Assembly: GCA_021298195.1 (NCBI GenBank)
Contig: JAJTEQ010000004.1
Span: 1-64,000, forward strand
Direction of reading: 5' to 3'
From: Ilumatobacteraceae bacterium
GTDB lineage: Bacteria; Actinomycetota; Acidimicrobiia; Acidimicrobiales; Ilumatobacteraceae
DNA length: 64,000 bases
Shown here: positions 44,975 through 53,978 of the stretch, one piece after another
How positions within the stretch are numbered: the first letter of the stretch is position 1
How the letters are laid out: every line of letters begins with the position of its first letter
Made by a program: the position numbers and the translations under genes
Notes under the pieces: generated by a model
Told to the model about the DNA's origin: nothing
Databases searched by the model: none
Seen by the model: the letters and a program-made list of their open reading frames with translations, nothing else

Positions 44975-44995
44975 GTCGCCCGCGAGGTCAGGCGT
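44967..44995. terminator. Bidirectional hairpin built from two facing stop codons
   Basis: ACGCCTGA (44967-44974) and TCAGGCGT (44988-44995) form an 8-bp perfect stem with a 13-base loop. The TGA of the MenJ-like gene and the TGA of the convergent hypothetical gene lie at the inner ends of the two arms. There is no T run, but the position suits a two-way terminator. Confidence 0.45.
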
Positions 44996-45581
44996 CGCAC
45001 ACGACGGCGGACACCTGTGCGCGATCGAGATCGACGATGGTGCGATGTGACCCGGCAAAACGTTGCACGAACGAGTTCAAACTGGGGGTTTCCTCGTCGC
45101 AACGACGCTTCACCTTGTCGAGCAACGGCACCTCCCAACCGTTCACCAGTCGGGCGTACGTGACCCCGTCGAGCAATTCGTCGATCGCGGGCAACTCGAG
45201 TTCGCGATCGTCGCCTTCGGGTGCGGGGACCAACGCGAACCACACGATTCCGTCACCGAGCGTGTCGGCCAACATCACGCAAGCGTTCAGGGCTTCGGGG
45301 AACAGACAGGTCGAGACACCGAGGGTTCCATCGGCGATGGTCAGGACCCGACCGTCGCTCAGTACGGCGGTGGCGTCGCCCACCGCACGACCATTCGCCA
45401 CCGACCACACCGAGTCGGATCGGACGGTGCTGGTGCTCGCGATCAGGTCGATCCGCCGCACCTCGAGGCTCTCGATGGCCTCGCTCGGCCCCGATCGACC
45501 GACGGCGAGATACACGGTGAGCACCAGGACGAACAACGCGAACAGGGCGGCCCAATATCGAAGGGTCAGGAACTGGCGCAC
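44988..45581 (-). CDS. Hypothetical protein with one N-terminal membrane anchor
   Basis: 197 residues from GTG 45581. A signal-anchor helix (YWAALFALFVLVLTVYLAVG, residues 9-28) is followed by an extracytoplasmic domain of about 165 residues with four cysteines (STCLFPEALNAC, KRRCDEE and a C-terminal VCDA) that could form disulfides. I do not recognise the family. It lies 25 bases downstream of hemL on the same strand and may be the last gene of the rex-hem transcript. Confidence 0.75.
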   Translation of the reverse strand: MRQFLTLRYWAALFALFVLVLTVYLAVGRSGPSEAIESLEVRRIDLIASTSTVRSDSVWSVANGRAVGDATAVLSDGRVLTIADGTLGVSTCLFPEALNACVMLADTLGDGIVWFALVPAPEGDDRELELPAIDELLDGVTYARLVNGWEVPLLDKVKRRCDEETPSLNSFVQRFAGSHRTIVDLDRAQVSAVVCDA

Positions 45582-45606
45582 GAGGCGAGCGTACGAGGTC
45601 GCGAGG

Positions 45607-46959
45607 TCAGTCGGGTGTCGCGATGGATCGGGCGGCGGCCACGAACCGCTCGGCCAGATCGTCCATCACCGCGTCGTCGTGACCGAGGCCCACGAAGAGC
45701 GCTTCGTACGCACCGGGAGCCAACGCGACGCCGTTGGCGAGCAGTGCGTGGAACAGTCGGGCGTACGACGGCTCGTCGGTGGTCTTGGCTTCGTCGAAGT
45801 TCGACGGCGATCGACCCGACAACTTCTCGCCGAGATGGACGCCCACGAGCGTCCCGACCCTCGTGACGGTCGTTCCGCCACCCATGGCATCACCGATGAT
45901 GCGCGCGAGTCGGGCCGCGCGTCGCTCGATCTCGACGTAGACATCGGGAGTCAGTTGTGACAGCGCCGCCAAACCAGCGGCCGTGGCCATCGGATTGCCC
46001 GCCAGCGTTCCGGCGTGGAACACCTTGCCGATCGGCGACAACGTCTCCATCACGTCGCGTCGACCACCGACCGCACCGATGGGGAGACCGCCGCCGATCA
46101 CCTTGCCGAAACACGTGAGGTCGGGCCGCACCCCGAACCGCTCCTGAGCGCCACCGAGACCTAGGCGGAATCCGGTGATCACTTCGTCGAACACCAACAA
46201 CGCTCCCGCACGATCGCAGGCGGCGCGCAGTCCCTCGAGAAAACCGGGTGCGGGCGCCACGACACCCATGTTCGCCGCCACCGGTTCCACGATCACCGCG
46301 GCGATCGTGTCGTCGATGTCGGGCACCACGTTGTACGGAGCCACGATGGTGTTCGCCACCGCCTCCTCCGGAACACCGGCGGTACCGGGCAGACCCAGGG
46401 TCGCCACTCCACTTCCACCGGCCGCCAGCAACGCGTCGGTCGCTCCATGGAAGTTGCCGTCGAAGATGATGATCTTCTTGCGTCCGGTGAGTCCGCGCGC
46501 GAGGCGCACGACCGTGGACGTCGCTTCGGTACCCGAGTTCATGAGACGCACCCGCTCGCACGAGGGCACACGCTCGCTGATGGCCTCGGCCAGTTTCATC
46601 TCGCGCGGAGTCGGCGCGCCGAACGATGTTCCGTCGACGGCGGCCGCGTTCAGGGCCCGCGTGATGGCCGGGTGCGCGTGTCCGAGAATGACCGCTCCGT
46701 AACTCTGCACGAGATCGATGTAGCGACGACCCTCGACGTCGTACACGTGGGCCCCCTGGCCCCGCGCCACCACGTACGGTCGTCCGCCCACGGCCTTGAA
46801 CGCGCGAATGGAGGAGTTCACCCCGCCGGGGATGGCGCGGGTCGTGCGTTCGAAGAGGGTGTCGTTGGACGGGACTCCCTTGCCGATGCACACGACGGCA
46901 TCGCAGCCCGCGGTACCGCAGGCGATCGGATCACAAAAAGGAATGGCGGACTCGGACAC
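45607..46959 (-). CDS. hemL: Glutamate-1-semialdehyde 2,1-aminomutase with a four-cysteine N-terminal extension
   Basis: 450 residues from GTG 46959, preceded by a strong GAAGGAG six bases away, so this start is well supported. The enzyme makes 5-aminolevulinate from glutamate-1-semialdehyde with PLP. NSGTEATSTVVRLARG, FDEVITGFRLG and CFGKVIGGGLPIGA (PLP lysine) are diagnostic. The normal N-terminus (LFERTTRAIPGGVNSSIRAF) begins only at about residue 35. Before it Cys9, Cys14, Cys19 and Cys24 are spaced exactly five apart. This extension is not part of the ordinary family and may bind a metal or act as a redox switch. Confidence 0.95.
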   Translation of the reverse strand: MSESAIPFCDPIACGTAGCDAVVCIGKGVPSNDTLFERTTRAIPGGVNSSIRAFKAVGGRPYVVARGQGAHVYDVEGRRYIDLVQSYGAVILGHAHPAITRALNAAAVDGTSFGAPTPREMKLAEAISERVPSCERVRLMNSGTEATSTVVRLARGLTGRKKIIIFDGNFHGATDALLAAGGSGVATLGLPGTAGVPEEAVANTIVAPYNVVPDIDDTIAAVIVEPVAANMGVVAPAPGFLEGLRAACDRAGALLVFDEVITGFRLGLGGAQERFGVRPDLTCFGKVIGGGLPIGAVGGRRDVMETLSPIGKVFHAGTLAGNPMATAAGLAALSQLTPDVYVEIERRAARLARIIGDAMGGGTTVTRVGTLVGVHLGEKLSGRSPSNFDEAKTTDEPSYARLFHALLANGVALAPGAYEALFVGLGHDDAVMDDLAERFVAAARSIATPD

Positions 46960-46974
46960 GTCGACTCCTTCGGC

Positions 46975-47964
46975 TCAGCGCCGCGCGCTCTCGGCGAACC
47001 AGCGGGCCAGATAGGTGAGGATGATGTCGGCTCCCGCGCGCTTGATGGCGGTGAGCTGCTCGATGGCCACCGCGTCGTGGTCGATCCAGCCGTTCGCTGC
47101 CGCCGCTTTGATCATCGCGTACTCCCCGCTCACGTGATAGGCGGCCACGGGAACATCGACGACGGAACGCACCGCCGAGATGACGTCGAGATACGACAAC
47201 GCGGGCTTCACCATCACCATGTCGGCGCCTTGTTCGATGTCGGCCGCCACTTCGACGAGTGCCTCACGCGCGTTACGCCAATCCTGTTGGTATCCCTTGC
47301 GGTCACCCCCACCGACGATCTGCACGTCCACGGCGTCACGGAACGGCCCGTAGAGACCCGATGCGTACTTCGCCGAGTACGCCAGAATCGCCGTGCTCGT
47401 GTGTCCCGTACCGTCGAGTGCGGCGCGAATGACACCGACCTGCCCATCCATCATCCCGCTGGGGGCACACACGTGAGCACCCGCGGTGGCTTGGGCCACC
47501 GCGGCCTTGGCGTAGACCTCCAGTGTGCGATCGTTGTCGACCGAACCCCGACCATCGAGGATGCCGCAGTGCCCGTGGCTGGTGTACTCGTCGACGCACA
47601 GATCGGCCATCAACACCACGCGGTCGCCGAGATCCTCGCGTAGATCACGCAACGCGACCTGGACGATGCCGTTCGGATCGAAGGCTCCGGACCCGATCTC
47701 GTCCTTCCTGGAAGGAACTCCGAACAGGATCACCGATTTGACGCCGAGATCGGCCAACTCACGAACCTCGCGACGAAGACTCTCGCGGGTGTGTTGAACG
47801 ACACCGGGAAGAGAGGTGATGGGAAGAGGCTCGTCGATGCCCTCGCGGACGAACAACGGGGCGACCAGATCGTCGACGCTCAGACGCGTTTGGGCGACGA
47901 GATCGCGCATGGCTTGGGTCGTGCGCAACCGGCGCGGACGCGACGCGGGGAATCGGGCCGTCAT
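46975..47964 (-). CDS. hemB: Delta-aminolevulinic acid dehydratase (porphobilinogen synthase)
   Basis: 329 residues from ATG 47964. It joins two aminolevulinate molecules into porphobilinogen. The metal-binding segment DLCVDEYTSHGHCG has two of the three zinc cysteines of the E. coli type, the middle one being Asp. The Schiff-base lysines are in AYSAKYASGLYGPFR and MVKPALSYLD. It is 15 bases upstream of hemL and 54 bases downstream of hemD in the same operon. Confidence 0.96.
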   Translation of the reverse strand: MTARFPASRPRRLRTTQAMRDLVAQTRLSVDDLVAPLFVREGIDEPLPITSLPGVVQHTRESLRREVRELADLGVKSVILFGVPSRKDEIGSGAFDPNGIVQVALRDLREDLGDRVVLMADLCVDEYTSHGHCGILDGRGSVDNDRTLEVYAKAAVAQATAGAHVCAPSGMMDGQVGVIRAALDGTGHTSTAILAYSAKYASGLYGPFRDAVDVQIVGGGDRKGYQQDWRNAREALVEVAADIEQGADMVMVKPALSYLDVISAVRSVVDVPVAAYHVSGEYAMIKAAAANGWIDHDAVAIEQLTAIKRAGADIILTYLARWFAESARR

Positions 47965-48018
47965 ACCCTCAGCCTACGGGTCCCCGCACCAAGCACTCCG
48001 TGGCGAGGATCCCGCGAA

Positions 48019-48738
48019 TCAGCCCAGGGCCCGCACGATGCCGGCGAGTGTTTGCTCGGCCGCCACCACGAAGGAGTCGATGCCGACGCGACGAAGTGCA
48101 TCGGCGGTCTGGGGTCCCATCGCCACCACGCGCGGGGGCACGACGTTGCCGAACACGGCCGCCCAGGCCTCGACGGAAGACGCCGCGGTGAACGTGATCG
48201 CATCGCACTCACCCACCGATCGCACATCGACCCCTTCGGGGGCCACGGCCACCGTGCGATACGAGTGCACCCGATCGACGATCCATCCTTTGGCGCGCGC
48301 GGACTCCTCGAACGCGGTGCCGGCCGACTCGGCCACCGCCAACAGCACTCGGCCATCCCCGACGGGGAACACCGCACCGAGCGAGGAACCCGTCTGCACG
48401 TCGGGCACCAGATCCGCTCCGCCCAAAGTGGTCGCGGTGCTCGTGCCGACGGCGGCGCGTTTCACGATGCGCGCATCGAGACCGAGTCGTTCCACGGCAT
48501 CCACCACCCGTCGCGCGCCCTCGGGCGACGTGACCACGAGCCAGTCGTATTCGTTCAGTCGCCGCATCGCTTCGACGAAAGCGACACCACCGTCGCTCGC
48601 GTCGCGCGTGATCGTCACGGGAACCTCGACCACCTCGAAACCGGAGTCCCGCAACAACGCACTCAATCCCCCGGCCCGCTCGGCCGCGCGCGTGACGATC
48701 ACCCTGGGGCGCCGCGTGTCCGACGAACCGCCGTTCAT
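48019..48738 (-). CDS. hemD: Uroporphyrinogen-III synthase
   Basis: 239 residues from ATG 48738, four bases after the hemC stop; upstream in-frame codons lie within hemC. The sequence is poorly conserved, as usual for HemD. The two-lobed pattern is visible: RPRVIVTRAAERAGGLSALLRDSGFEV, WLVVTSPEGARRVVDAV, and the late DAITFTAASSVEAWAAVFG with VVAMGPQTADALRRVGI. It cyclises hydroxymethylbilane. Position between hemC and hemB confirms the assignment. Confidence 0.9.
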   Translation of the reverse strand: MNGGSSDTRRPRVIVTRAAERAGGLSALLRDSGFEVVEVPVTITRDASDGGVAFVEAMRRLNEYDWLVVTSPEGARRVVDAVERLGLDARIVKRAAVGTSTATTLGGADLVPDVQTGSSLGAVFPVGDGRVLLAVAESAGTAFEESARAKGWIVDRVHSYRTVAVAPEGVDVRSVGECDAITFTAASSVEAWAAVFGNVVPPRVVAMGPQTADALRRVGIDSFVVAAEQTLAGIVRALG

Positions 48739-48742
48739 GCGG

Positions 48743-49621
48743 TCAGCCCCCGACCGCGACCCTCGCCCGACGCGCGAGTTCGCGCGCCCGCCCGATGAGC
48801 TCGCCCTGATCACCGTTCGAAGTCGTCATCGCGTCGACGTGATGATGCCCACCGTCGTCGGAGGCCAGATACACCCTCATCGATTCTCCGTCGTCGAACG
48901 CCCCAACGGGTAGTGAACAACCCGACCCGAGTTCGGCGAGGAATGCTCGCTCACGTTCGACCGAGTCGCGCGACACCGAATGATCGATCGCCGCCAACAA
49001 CCCATTGGTGCGATCATCACCGACCCGACATTCCACGGCCACGCAGCCTTGTCCCACCGCGGGAATCATGGTGTCCACGCTCAGGTACTGCGCGATGCGG
49101 TCGGTCCAACCCAGGATCTCGAGCGCGGCCGCCGCCATGACGATCGCTCCCGAGGTCGGGATCTTCTCCAACCGCGTCGGAATGTTTCCCCGCAACTCCA
49201 CGAAGTTCAGATCGGGACGAATCCGCGACAGTTGCGCTCGGCGACGCACGGAGCCCGTCGCCACGGTAGCGCCACGGTCGAGCTCGTCGAGCGAACGTCC
49301 GACCAACACGTCGCGCGGGTCGCGACGTTCACCGAAGGCGGCGATGCGCAATCCGTCCGCGGGAGTCGACGGCAGATCTTTCGCGCTGTGCACCGCCAGA
49401 TCGGCGCGTCCGTCGAGCACGGCGGACTGCACCTCTTTCACGAACACGCCCTGCCCGCCAATGGTGTGCAACGGGACATCCTGACGACGGTCGCCCATCG
49501 TGTCGACGAACACCAATTCGACCTCGAGACCGGGATGCGCGGTGCGCAGCGACGCGGCGACGTGCTCCGCTTGGGTTCGGGCTTGAAGTGAGCCGCGGGT
49601 CGCGATGCGCAGCGCGGTCAC
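48743..49621 (-). CDS. hemC: Hydroxymethylbilane synthase (porphobilinogen deaminase)
   Basis: 292 residues from GTG 49621. RIATRGSLQARTQAEHV opens the protein, FVKEVQSAVLDGRADLAVHSAKDLP is the active-site region, and GSVRRRAQL and ELRGNIPTRLEK are conserved. The dipyrromethane cofactor cysteine is in LGSGCSLPVGAF. It polymerises four porphobilinogens. Five bases separate it from hemA. Confidence 0.96.
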   Translation of the reverse strand: MTALRIATRGSLQARTQAEHVAASLRTAHPGLEVELVFVDTMGDRRQDVPLHTIGGQGVFVKEVQSAVLDGRADLAVHSAKDLPSTPADGLRIAAFGERRDPRDVLVGRSLDELDRGATVATGSVRRRAQLSRIRPDLNFVELRGNIPTRLEKIPTSGAIVMAAAALEILGWTDRIAQYLSVDTMIPAVGQGCVAVECRVGDDRTNGLLAAIDHSVSRDSVERERAFLAELGSGCSLPVGAFDDGESMRVYLASDDGGHHHVDAMTTSNGDQGELIGRARELARRARVAVGG

Positions 49622-49626
49622 GATGA

Positions 49627-50889
49627 TCAGCGCAGATCGAAGAGGTCGCGCACGGCGGCGGCGTTGCGCTCACCGCGCGGGGTTCCGGCATCGTCCTTCA
49701 GACGCACCGACATGTCGTGCAACAACTTGGCGACGATGCCCTTGGTGAGCGCTTCCACGGTTTCGCGTTGATCGGTGTCGAGCGAGGCCAAGCGACGCTT
49801 CATGCGATCGATCTCGGCCGTGCGCACGTGCTCGGCGGCCGCGTGCAACTGCGCCACCAACGGCGCGGCCTGACGCGCGGTGGTCTCGACGGCGAACCGC
49901 TCGACTTCCTCGCCCACGATGGATCGAACGGCATCGGCCTCGGCCGCGCGCTGGGCCTGACCGCGCGCCGCCCAGTCACGAAGGTCGTCGAGGTTCAGCA
50001 AAGTGACGCCGTCGATGTCGCCCACCGAGCGCTCGACGTCCCGGGGCACCGCGATGTCGACCAGGAACAGCGGGCGCTCTCCCCGAGTCGCCATCGCCGA
50101 CTTCACCATCTCGTGATCGATCACCGTGCCGCCGGCCCCGGTGCAGGTGACGACCACGTCGGCGTCGATCAGTGTTTCGGCCAGGCGATAGAACTCGGTC
50201 ACGGATCCGCCCACGCGATCGGCGAGTTGCTGGGCGCGACCGATGGTGCGGTTCGCCACCAACACCCGACCCACGCCTGCACCGGCGAGCGCCACGGTGA
50301 CACCTTCACCCATGTCGCCGGCGCCCACCACGAGAACCGTGAGCCCTTCGACCGACCCCAGGCTGTCACGCGCCATGTCGACGGCGGCGTGGCTGACGCT
50401 GGCCGTGTGGCGACCGATCGACGTCTCCGAACGAGCACGCTTGCCGACTTCGAGCGCGTGGCGGAACAACAGGTTCAGCGTCGACAAAGAACCGCCCTCG
50501 CGCTGCGAACGATCCCAGGCGTCGCGAACCTGACCGAGGATCTCGCTCTCACCCAGGACCGCGGAATCCAGTCCGGCGGCCACCTCGAACAGATGCGACA
50601 CGGCGGCTTCGTCGTGCTGGCTGTACAGATGGGGTGCCAACTCGTCGGCCGAGAATCCACCGAGATCACAGAAGAAGTCCCGCAGGTCTCCGTAGGCCCC
50701 ATGGAACTTCTCGGCCACCGCGTACACCTCGGTGCGATTGCAGGTCGAAAGCACCACCGCTTCACGGATGTTCGGTCGCGACATGAGGCCGTGGATCGTC
50801 TTGGCGATGGCATCGTCGGCGATCGTGACCCGCTCGAGAAGGGCCAGGGGCCCGGTGCGGTGATTCACCCCGAAAACGACGATGGACAC
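49627..50889 (-). CDS. hemA: Glutamyl-tRNA reductase
   Basis: 420 residues from GTG 50889, with AAGG seven to eight bases upstream. Catalytic Cys50 lies in VVLSTCNRTEVYAV. The NADPH-binding fold shows VLVVGAGDMGEGV and VLVANRTIGRAQQLA, and the C-terminal dimerisation domain has LFLVDIAVPRDVE. It begins tetrapyrrole synthesis by the C5 route together with HemL. It follows rex by 36 bases, so heme entry is probably controlled through the rex promoter. Confidence 0.96.
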   Translation of the reverse strand: MSIVVFGVNHRTGPLALLERVTIADDAIAKTIHGLMSRPNIREAVVLSTCNRTEVYAVAEKFHGAYGDLRDFFCDLGGFSADELAPHLYSQHDEAAVSHLFEVAAGLDSAVLGESEILGQVRDAWDRSQREGGSLSTLNLLFRHALEVGKRARSETSIGRHTASVSHAAVDMARDSLGSVEGLTVLVVGAGDMGEGVTVALAGAGVGRVLVANRTIGRAQQLADRVGGSVTEFYRLAETLIDADVVVTCTGAGGTVIDHEMVKSAMATRGERPLFLVDIAVPRDVERSVGDIDGVTLLNLDDLRDWAARGQAQRAAEADAVRSIVGEEVERFAVETTARQAAPLVAQLHAAAEHVRTAEIDRMKRRLASLDTDQRETVEALTKGIVAKLLHDMSVRLKDDAGTPRGERNAAAVRDLFDLR

Positions 50890-50925
50890 GACGGTTACCT
50901 TATTCCCTCGACCCGCGCCGACGCC

Positions 50926-51609
50926 CTATGCGCTCGCGCTCTTGCCCGAGCTCGGGACGGCGCGCAACGTGGTCGAACGACTCTGTTCGTGGTAGCTGAG
51001 GATCTGCAGTTCGAGGGCCAGGTCGACCTTGCGCACGTTGATACCCCGCGGTACCGCGATCACGGCCGGGGCGAAGTTCAAGATGCTGGTCACGCCGGCC
51101 TTCACCAGTCGATCGGCCGCCTCTTGGGCTCCGGCAGCGGGCACCGCGACCACACCGATCGCGACCGATCGGGAGGCCACGATCTGGGGCAACTCGTCGA
51201 TGTGTCGAACCCGCACGCCACCGATGACCGACCCGATCTTGCTCGGGTCCACGTCGACCACTCCGGCCACCGGGAAACCCTTCTGCCCGAAACCCCCGTA
51301 CCCCGACAACGCCTGACCCAGGTTGCCGGCACCGACGATCACCACGGGCCAATCGTGATTCAGGCCCAGTTCGCGCTCGATCTGGTACACGAGATAGCGA
51401 ACCTCGTATCCGACGCCGCGCACGCCGTAGGTGCCCAGGTAGCTGAGATCCTTGCGAACCTTGGCGGCGTTGACTCCACCCAACTCGGCCAATTGTTCGC
51501 TCGAGACGTGGTGGGTCTCGGCATCGGCCAACTCGTTCAACAGGCGCAGATACACGGGAAGCCGCGAGACGGTGGCCTCGGGAATTCGGCGTCGGGGGCG
51601 ATCGGCCAT
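50926..51609 (-). CDS. rex: Redox-sensing transcriptional repressor Rex
   Basis: 227 residues from ATG 51609. The winged-helix part contains LPVYLRLLNEL and SSEQLAELGGVNAAKVRKDLSYLGTYGVRGVGY. The Rossmann domain has VVIVGAGNLGQALSGYGGF for NAD(H). Rex leaves DNA when NADH/NAD rises and controls respiratory genes in Gram-positive bacteria. It is the first gene of the rex-hemACDBL unit, as in Streptomyces, and a matching operator lies just upstream. The ATG is about seven bases after a plausible -10 box, so the mRNA may be leaderless. Confidence 0.96.
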   Translation of the reverse strand: MADRPRRRIPEATVSRLPVYLRLLNELADAETHHVSSEQLAELGGVNAAKVRKDLSYLGTYGVRGVGYEVRYLVYQIERELGLNHDWPVVIVGAGNLGQALSGYGGFGQKGFPVAGVVDVDPSKIGSVIGGVRVRHIDELPQIVASRSVAIGVVAVPAAGAQEAADRLVKAGVTSILNFAPAVIAVPRGINVRKVDLALELQILSYHEQSRSTTLRAVPSSGKSASA

Positions 51610-51627
51610 TGCCGAAACGCTAGGTCC

Positions 51628-51645
51628 TCGTGATCGTGTTCACGA
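51628..51645. promoter_or_regulatory. Probable Rex operator over the rex promoter
   Basis: TCGTGATCGTGTTCACGA is an 18-base inverted repeat (TCGTGA/TCACGA) whose layout matches the known Rex site TTGTGAA-N4-TTCACAA. It begins 18 bases upstream of the rex ATG. Read on the minus strand, TAGCGT (possible -10) lies just downstream and TTCGTG (possible -35) is inside the repeat, so bound Rex would block transcription. The site also precedes the divergent membrane-protein gene at 51741. Confidence 0.75.
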
Positions 51646-51740
51646 AGTCACGCCCGGGTCTCTCGACCACCGACGAACGGTCGTTCGTCACCGACGCTGG
51701 CGCTCCGTTGTCGGCTCGGCCAGGTCCTAGCCTGCCTCGC

Positions 51741-52493
51741 GTGACGTTGAACGCCGCATTGGCCGCCGCCGCGACTTTGGTCGCCTTGGCCTTCGCGATC
51801 TCCACGTTGGATCGTTGGTTGCGTCGTCGTCGGCCGCACGACGGTGCGTGGGCGGTGTCACTGGGTTTGTTCGCTCTCGGGTCCGTGGCGCTGTGGTGGG
51901 CCGAAGCGCGCGGGTGGAGTTTGGCGTCGTTTCGCGTCTTCTTTCTCGCCGGCGCCGTCCTGAACGTCCCGTGGCTGGCCTTGGGAACGGTCTATCTGCT
52001 CTTCGGCCGACGCGCCGGCGACAACACCCGAATGTGGTTGATCGGTCTCTCCGGTGCCGCGACCGGCGTGGTGCTGGTCGCTCCCGCCGACGAGATCGTC
52101 GGCGACGGACTCCCTCGCGGGAGTGAACTGTTCGGAGCGGCACCGCGCGTGTTCGCCGCGGTCGGTTCCGGCGTGGCCGCGGTCGTCATCATCGTGGGTG
52201 CGGTGTGGTCGATCGTGCGCGTCATGCGCGGCCGGGTACCCGCCACGGCGGGCGCTTCGCGTCAGATTTCCAATCCCCGCCGCACGGCACTGGCGAACCT
52301 CCTCATCGCTTCGGGGACGCTCGTTCTGTCGGGCAGTGGCACGCTCGCGGGTCGACTCGGCGAGGATCGCGCCTTCGCCGTCACCTTGTTGGTGGGCATC
52401 GTGATCCTGTTCGCCGGCTTCCTCACCGCATCGGCGAGGCCGGCCGGGTCACAGCGCGCGTCGGAGCAGTTTGCCGAAGCGGTTGTGCGGTAG
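51741..52493 (+). CDS. Integral membrane protein of unknown function
   Basis: 250 residues from GTG 51741; the frame is open further upstream but only through the Rex operator region. About six or seven hydrophobic helices are seen, such as LAAAATLVALAFAISTL, AWAVSLGLFALGSVALWWA and FRVFFLAGAVLNVPWLALGTVYLLFG. No catalytic motif is evident. Related predicted membrane proteins occur in actinobacteria, but I cannot assign a function. It is divergent from rex, and its 3' end overlaps the convergent acyl-CoA ligase by 45 bases. Confidence 0.75.
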   Translation: MTLNAALAAAATLVALAFAISTLDRWLRRRRPHDGAWAVSLGLFALGSVALWWAEARGWSLASFRVFFLAGAVLNVPWLALGTVYLLFGRRAGDNTRMWLIGLSGAATGVVLVAPADEIVGDGLPRGSELFGAAPRVFAAVGSGVAAVVIIVGAVWSIVRVMRGRVPATAGASRQISNPRRTALANLLIASGTLVLSGSGTLAGRLGEDRAFAVTLLVGIVILFAGFLTASARPAGSQRASEQFAEAVVR

Positions 52494-53954
52494 CTCGTCC
52501 ACCACCAACACCTTCGACGGACACTTGTAGCGCGCGATGTGATCGTGACAGTGATCGATCAAGGTGTCCTCGTCGGCCTCCGCACCGGGCTTCAACACCA
52601 CGAACGCTCGCACCGCTTCACCCGTGTGCGGATGCGACACTCCCACCACTCCGGCCTCGAACACCGCCGGATGACGCATCAGCACCTCTTCGACCTCGGC
52701 GGGGTACACGTTGAAGCCCGACACGATGATGAGATCCTTCGCGCGATCGACGAGGTACAGGTAGCCGTCATCGTCGACCAAGCCGATGTCCCCGGTGTGC
52801 AACCAGCCGTCCCGGTCGAGCACGCGAGCGGTGGCCTCGGGGTCGTTCCAGTATCCCGCGAACACGTTGGGGCCCTTCACCCACACTTCACCGGAATCGC
52901 CGACGGGCACGTCGTTGCCGCTCTCGTCGACGATGCGCACGTCGACGCCCTCGACGGCACGACCGACAGAACCCGGACGATTCTGAACACCGACGGAACT
53001 GGTCACCACCGGTGCGGCCTCGGTGAGTCCGTATCCCTCGCGGAGATCCACCCCGAATTTGGTCCGCAACCGTTCGGTGGCGTCGACGGGCATGCGCGCC
53101 GCACCGGTGAGAGCCAACCGAACCGTCGCGAAGGCCGACGCGTCGACGCCATCCATCAGCGACATCGCGACCCAGATGGGCGGAGCTCCGGGCACGATCG
53201 TGACCTTGCGGTCGACGAACGTCTCCAAGGCGGTCACGGGATCGAATCGCTGAACGAGAACGACGCACGCCCCGGCCATCAACGACATACCGAGGACGAC
53301 GTTCAACCCGAAGATGTGATACATCGGCAGGACACCGAACACCACGTCGCCGTCCTTGATGTGATCACTGGTCGAGAAGTTCTGGCAGATGTTCTCGAGC
53401 AGATTGAGGTGCGTCAGTGTCGCGGCCTTGGGTGAACCGGCCGTCCCACTGGTGAAGATGAGTGCCGCCGGGTCGTGGCCGTTCACGTCGACCCAGTGCC
53501 GGGCGGGTCCCGTGAGCATCTCGTCGAAGGTACGAACACTCGTCGATCCCTGCACCGCGCCGACACTGGAGGCGTCGGTGACGACGATGCCCGCCAGCGT
53601 CGCGAGACGACCTCGATCGACGCCCGAGAAGGACGGGACACCGGACGCCTCGACCAGGATCACCTTGGGATCCACGATGGCCAGTTCGGCCTCGAGTTCG
53701 GGCGTCGGGCTCAGCGGGTTCAACGGAACCGCGATCGCACCGGCACCCACCACCGCCAAGTAGGCCACCGCGAACCATCGGCCGTTGCCGCACATGAGGG
53801 CCACGCGATCCCCGCGTTCGACACCGAGCTCGGCGAGCGACCCGCGGAACGCCTCGATCTGATCGCGCAACTCGCCGTACGTGGTGGTTCGACCGCGACT
53901 GATGATCGCCGGACGGGAGGCCTCGTGCTTGTCGACGATGGATGCCAGGTTCAC
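52449..53954 (-). CDS. Acyl-CoA synthetase (long-chain fatty acid-CoA ligase type)
   Basis: 501 residues from GTG 53954. It belongs to the adenylate-forming superfamily. The P-loop is LIFTSGTAGSPKAATLTH (about residue 165), followed by GYGLTEAAPV and WLHTGDIGLVDDDGYLYLVDRAKDLIIVSGFNVYPAEVEEVL. The C-terminal catalytic lysine is in HNRFGKLLRR. It activates a carboxylic acid as CoA thioester, and the chain length is not readable from sequence. It is about half identical at most to the acetyl-CoA synthetase type in motif spacing and is clearly a different subfamily from acs. Confidence 0.9.
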   Translation of the reverse strand: MNLASIVDKHEASRPAIISRGRTTTYGELRDQIEAFRGSLAELGVERGDRVALMCGNGRWFAVAYLAVVGAGAIAVPLNPLSPTPELEAELAIVDPKVILVEASGVPSFSGVDRGRLATLAGIVVTDASSVGAVQGSTSVRTFDEMLTGPARHWVDVNGHDPAALIFTSGTAGSPKAATLTHLNLLENICQNFSTSDHIKDGDVVFGVLPMYHIFGLNVVLGMSLMAGACVVLVQRFDPVTALETFVDRKVTIVPGAPPIWVAMSLMDGVDASAFATVRLALTGAARMPVDATERLRTKFGVDLREGYGLTEAAPVVTSSVGVQNRPGSVGRAVEGVDVRIVDESGNDVPVGDSGEVWVKGPNVFAGYWNDPEATARVLDRDGWLHTGDIGLVDDDGYLYLVDRAKDLIIVSGFNVYPAEVEEVLMRHPAVFEAGVVGVSHPHTGEAVRAFVVLKPGAEADEDTLIDHCHDHIARYKCPSKVLVVDELPHNRFGKLLRRAL

Positions 53955-53978
53955 GATGCGGTCCTCCTCATCGAATTC

